DNA of 33,349 nt from CAZLCK01 sp964558235 (GTDB taxonomy: Bacteria > Actinomycetota > Coriobacteriia > Coriobacteriales > CADBOM01): the NCBI GenBank assembly GCA_964558235.1, contig CAZLCK010000013.1:1-33349 (forward strand), written 5' to 3'. This document shows, one piece after another, positions 32,030 to 33,349 of the stretch. Each line of letters begins with the position of its first letter. Position 1 is the first letter of the stretch. The notes under the pieces were generated by a model, which was not told where the DNA came from, did not search any database, and worked only from the letters and a program-made list of their open reading frames with translations. Made by a program: the position numbers and the translations under genes.

Positions 32030-32581
32030 ATGAACAAACAGCAGATGATAGAAAAACTGAAAAGGATTGATGAGGCTGCATTCTTTCGCTTGGGAGAAAG
32101 CATTAAGAGGAAAGCCGAAGTCGTCATCATTGGTGGCAGTGCGTTGCTGCTAGGGGATTTGTCTGCGAAGGAGACTACAAAAGACGTAGATGTACTCCAA
32201 ATCAGTGCAGATGAAGGCGTAAGGGAGATTCTCTATTCGGATCCCGATATTAATGGGATGTGTCAAGCTTACTCTCAAAACGTGCCGTATAACTTTGAAG
32301 ATAGACTGAGGAGAGTTGAGCTTTCTACACTTGCCATCGATTTCTTCATATTGTCGCAGGAGGATCTTGCCGTGATGAAGTTGTATCGATGGGAGGATCT
32401 CGACATAGCTGATCTCACAAGCAGGCGTTTTCTAGAAACTCTGAATTGGGCTTTGTTGGAGCAGCTTGTCTATGATCCCGATGAGGCTGCAAGTTCACGC
32501 GTTGCTGAACCTGAGCGCGATCTGGAACTGAGACAGATGAGGGCAAATTTTGAGCAGTATCGAAGGAGATGTGGAATATGA
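32030..32581 (+). CDS. Nucleotidyltransferase-fold protein, putative toxin
   Basis: The 183-residue product has GGS at 35-37, D52 and D54 in TTKDVDVL and a third acid, D104, in LAIDFFI. This is the GS-DxD-D layout of minimal nucleotidyltransferases. DLAVMKLYRWEDLDIADL near 112-129 resembles the helix after the core in DUF6036 and AbiEii relatives. Such proteins are often toxins that modify tRNA or proteins with NMP, or antitoxins that modify a partner. The start is ATG 32030 with AAGAGAA upstream. Its TGA overlaps the next gene as ATGA. The family assignment at the fold level is good; the role as toxin is inferred. Confidence 0.75.
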   Translation: MNKQQMIEKLKRIDEAAFFRLGESIKRKAEVVIIGGSALLLGDLSAKETTKDVDVLQISADEGVREILYSDPDINGMCQAYSQNVPYNFEDRLRRVELSTLAIDFFILSQEDLAVMKLYRWEDLDIADLTSRRFLETLNWALLEQLVYDPDEAASSRVAEPERDLELRQMRANFEQYRRRCGI

Positions 32582-33099
32582 GCCGCAACTTAAAAGGTTT
32601 CATGATTGGGTACTGTCAGGAACTTACGGGACTCCAGACCACCAGTTTGAAGAAATTTCTTGCCGCCGTACTTGACGATACTCCGCGAGCTTTTGAGCCT
32701 TTGGTTCTGCTAGCTATTGCTCAGGGGCGGGAGGATTATCTTGAGCGCTTGGCCGCAGATACACCACTTGCTCTAAGATGCTCCGATCTAGTTGCAAAGT
32801 ATCGAGACAGCGGCCTTTCGCCTGAGCAGTTCGCACGCTCGCTTCCGACAGATGACAGGTTAGGCAAGGCGGCAGCTGCGTGGCGCTCTGAGGTGGGCAG
32901 GCTTGCTCGCGACCGAAAGACTCTTGAGGGGGTAGCCCGCGCAATGCTGCAGCTAATGGAAGAAAAAGGGATTACCAGGGCGCAAGCATGTCGACAACTC
33001 GGATTGGATAAGGGTAACTTCTACGCCTTCCTCAAAGGCGATGTGACGCGTCTAGGAAGAACCACGGCGATATCAGCGTACCACCGTCTTGTGGGTTGA
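32578..33099 (+). CDS. Helix-turn-helix partner protein, putative antitoxin
   Basis: This 173-residue protein has an alpha-helical N-terminal ~110 residues with no recognised domain. A C-terminal DNA-binding helix-turn-helix lies at about 131-153 (GITRAQACRQLGLDKGNFYAFLKG). ATG 32578 has AAGGAG nine bases upstream; ATG 32569 directly abuts that site and is less likely. It is coupled to the nucleotidyltransferase gene by an ATGA overlap. Sampled lines are about 55-63% G+C, against near 40% in core genes, so it was probably acquired. Most likely it is the antitoxin and repressor of the pair. The gene order (enzyme first) is the reverse of AbiE. Confidence 0.7.
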   Translation: MSRNLKGFMIGYCQELTGLQTTSLKKFLAAVLDDTPRAFEPLVLLAIAQGREDYLERLAADTPLALRCSDLVAKYRDSGLSPEQFARSLPTDDRLGKAAAAWRSEVGRLARDRKTLEGVARAMLQLMEEKGITRAQACRQLGLDKGNFYAFLKGDVTRLGRTTAISAYHRLVG

Positions 33100-33349
33100 T
33101 GCTATCTGTTTTCGAGTATGCTTTGACCAATAGTTCTTGCTTTAATCCAAATGATTCTTGAGAGAGCCACCATTGATAGTCGTCTCATGCTTCTTCGTTC
33201 CATAGATACGGCATATCAATCATTAATAGCCTGTTAATAAATATTGGCTTAAAATCGATCTATTTTCCCAATCACAAATTTTTTATAGACAAATTCCCCC
33301 CCCCCGTTACGCTTAAGCGTAGTGAAAATCAGTAGAACCTTATCAAAAC
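33100..33349. other. Gene-free AT-rich right edge with poly-C tract and palindrome
   Basis: No gene is supported in these 250 bases. A run of ten C (33296-33305) is followed two bases later by the perfect 14-bp palindrome TACGCTTAAGCGTA (33308-33321). The region before it is AT-rich. It may be the upstream region of a gene beyond the window. No terminator is seen after the module at 32030-33099. Confidence 0.5.

Noticed and set aside
1..33349. CRISPR array, insertion sequence or phage genes
   Set aside because: The tandem repeats have no spacers, and no transposase, integrase or phage protein is encoded.

Overview
The window looks like a chromosomal stretch from an anaerobic actinobacterium of the class Coriobacteriia, possibly the Atopobium/Olsenella group. 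The actinobacterial-type integration host factor gene mihF sits directly before gmk and rpoZ. TTG and GTG starts are common behind purine-rich ribosome binding sites. Spot counts put core genes near 40-45% G+C. The class is a fair inference from gene content; the family is a guess. Three blocks of exactly 100 N (12088-12187, 14825-14924, 21037-21136) are scaffold gaps.

Layout. (1) 1-482 is the tail of an AbiEii-like nucleotidyltransferase toxin. (2) 483-1206 is a gene-free 0.7 kb region with a four-copy 17-nt tandem repeat, several strong hairpins, a putative promoter and a PyrR-type RNA leader. (3) 1207-12084 is a complete UMP synthesis cluster, pyrR-pyrB-pyrC-carA-carB-pyrK-pyrD-pyrF-pyrE, mostly overlapping or tightly spaced. 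(4) 12464-14824 is mihF-gmk-rpoZ-thiI. (5) 15069-19599 is the DNA-uptake pair comEA-comEC followed by holA. (6) 19643-20986 is purB, convergent with a cytidylate-kinase-like gene on the minus strand. (7) 21909-25730 holds a Tat-exported lipoprotein of unknown function and an OmpR-type two-component system whose kinase gene overlaps purC. (8) 26678-28449 holds a basic membrane protein, an unlisted 43-residue membrane protein and a class B sortase. (9) 28567-31822 is purF-purM-purN. (10) 32030-33099 is a two-gene nucleotidyltransferase/helix-turn-helix module behind a perfect 12-bp-arm inverted repeat; its second gene is far richer in G+C than the core.

The core genes form a nucleotide-supply region: all of UMP synthesis, five purine steps (purF, purN, purM, purC, purB), guanylate kinase, and a possible nucleoside monophosphate kinase. 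Nucleotidyltransferase defence or toxin-antitoxin-like genes lie at both edges. The most unusual signals are the repeat- and hairpin-rich gap before pyrR, a possible two-state PyrR leader, the module at 31987-33099, and a histidine kinase with a highly basic tail whose coding end carries the purC ribosome binding site. No tRNA, rRNA, CRISPR array or insertion sequence was recognised.
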